DNA of 64,000 nt from Solwaraspora sp. WMMD792 (lineage in GTDB: Bacteria > Actinomycetota > Actinomycetes > Mycobacteriales > Micromonosporaceae), in assembly GCF_029626105.1 (NCBI RefSeq), contig NZ_JARUBH010000009.1:6752011-6816010 (forward strand), given 5' to 3'. Numbering within the stretch: position 1 is the first letter of the stretch; each line of letters opens with the position of its first letter. The notes beneath the pieces were generated by a model that had not been told where the DNA came from, made no database searches, and worked only from the letters and a program-made list of their open reading frames with translations. Of the stretch, positions 63,246 to 64,000 are shown in pieces. The translations under genes were made by a program, and so were the position numbers.

Positions 63246-63728
63246 TCAGGCCGTACCCCAGGTGTAGGTCTGCTTGCGCAGCTTCAGGTAGACGAACGCC
63301 TCGGTGGAGACGACCCCGTCGACCGTACGCATCCGTTGCAGGATCTCCAGCAGGTGGTCGTCGTTGCGGCAGACCACCTCGGTGAGCAGGTCGAACGACC
63401 CGGCGGTGATCACCACGTAGTCGACCTCGTCCAGCTCCGCGAGCCGGTCGGCGACCGTCTCCAGATCACCGGCGGTACGCAGTCCGATCATCGCCTGGCG
63501 GGGGAAGCCGAGCTGTAGCGGATCGGTGACCGCGACGATCTGCATCACCCCGGCGTCGAGCAGCCGCTGTACCCGCTGGCGGACCGCCGCCTCGGAGAGC
63601 CCGACCGCCTTGCCGATCGTCGCGTACGGGCGGCGCCCGTCCTCCTGCAACTGTTCGATGATCTGTTTCGCCACGTCGTCGAGGAGGACGTGACCGGAGC
63701 TGCCGCTGCCCTGCTGTCGTGTCCCCAT
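63246..63728 (-). CDS. Lrp/AsnC family transcriptional regulator
   Basis: A 160-residue regulator. The N-terminal winged helix-turn-helix is DDVAKQIIEQLQEDGRRPYATIGKAVGLSEAAVRQRVQRLL, followed by the RAM ligand-binding domain ending EAFVYLKLRKQTYTWGTA. It probably responds to an amino acid or amine. Regulators of this type often lie beside omega-aminotransferase and polyamine transport genes. It is divergent from the gene starting at 63987. ATG 63728 has GAGGAG upstream. Confidence 0.92.
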   Translation of the reverse strand: MGTRQQGSGSSGHVLLDDVAKQIIEQLQEDGRRPYATIGKAVGLSEAAVRQRVQRLLDAGVMQIVAVTDPLQLGFPRQAMIGLRTAGDLETVADRLAELDEVDYVVITAGSFDLLTEVVCRNDDHLLEILQRMRTVDGVVSTEAFVYLKLRKQTYTWGTA

Positions 63729-63986
63729 CCGGGTCTCCTCGTCTGTCAGAATCGGCGCATTGTCCCGCACTGCGGGTACGTCGCCGAGTGGGTCGGCGTT
63801 AAGAGTCCAAGTCTGGCGTATTTCGTGGCCAATGGCGAGCAGCGCAACGGAATCCCTTGTGAAGTGCGCATCTGCATGCCAGGATCGGCGTCTGATCGGT
63901 TCACAAACTACGCCTTGCCTCCGTGCCGGCCCCGCCGGCCCGCACCCTTCCGGTCCTTCGGACCGGCACCACTCCAGGAGCCGTCC

Positions 63987-64000
63987 ATGCGCAGTCGCCT
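63987..64000 (+). CDS. Start of a gene truncated by the window end
   Basis: ATG 63987 follows AGGAG at a normal spacing and opens a frame reading MRSRL. Only the first five codons are visible, so no product can be named. It is divergent from the Lrp/AsnC gene, whose product may regulate it through the 258-bp shared upstream region. Confidence 0.55.

Overview
The window is one contiguous piece of a very GC-rich actinobacterial chromosome. GTG starts are frequent, and several genes have a TANNNT box 6-9 bases before the start codon, as in leaderless mRNAs. Gene content points to the same group: mycothiol S-conjugate amidase, coenzyme F420 genes, a WhiB protein, and the actinobacterial families DUF3499, DUF4307, DUF6289 and TIGR03089. 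A member of the Micromonosporaceae is my best guess, but this is inference. No prophage, large plasmid region, CRISPR array or secondary-metabolite cluster is visible.

Layout. 1-4.7 kb: tail of a UdgB-type uracil-DNA glycosylase, then a tightly overlapping MoxR ATPase / DUF58 / DUF4129 operon with two small membrane proteins. 4.8-8.0 kb: an NDH-2-like flavoprotein and, convergent with it, a large membrane protein. 8.1-12.3 kb: tRNA-Leu(UAA), a Bax-inhibitor-1 family protein, two tandem SGNH hydrolases and a DUF1232 protein. 12.4-23.7 kb: sulfur amino acid and mycothiol genes (cbs, metB, mca, with greA and a DUF4307 gene), in the order known from Mycobacterium tuberculosis Rv1077-Rv1083, with a GNAT enzyme, an XRE regulator, msrA, an amidase and threonine ammonia-lyase interleaved. 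24-31 kb: a GGDEF-EAL protein, a HAD hydrolase, a YyaL-like thioredoxin-domain protein, purK and purE. 31-41 kb: a 1,697-residue zinc-ribbon membrane protein, UDP-glucose dehydrogenase, an acyl-CoA dehydrogenase and two paralogous membrane proteins, one with a 14-residue repeat. 41.4-57 kb: acetoacetyl-CoA synthetase, a TIGR03089 protein, a glycosyltransferase, manC, fbiB, fbiA, fbiC, a Tat-exported small protein with DUF4331, then whiB2, a metallopeptidase-like gene and DUF3499; much of this matches the Rv3268-Rv3258c neighbourhood. 57-64 kb: an amine-oxidase-like flavoprotein with an aminotransferase (probable polyamine catabolism), a rearranged accessory patch, a lipoprotein, a small secreted protein, an Lrp/AsnC regulator and the start of a divergent gene.

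Most of the window is conserved core chromosome. The clearest accessory patch is 60.1-61.8 kb: a truncated Nudix-type gene, an AAA/DUF4143 ATPase whose promoter is preceded by five 13-bp direct repeats phased at 22-23 bp, and a diverged duplicate of the neighbouring gene's 3' end. Other unexplained items are a minus-strand small-RNA-like unit at 14.7-14.9 kb with a perfect extended Shine-Dalgarno sequence, a run of hairpins after cbs, the internally repeated giant membrane protein, and an FbiB whose nitroreductase domain seems to be missing.
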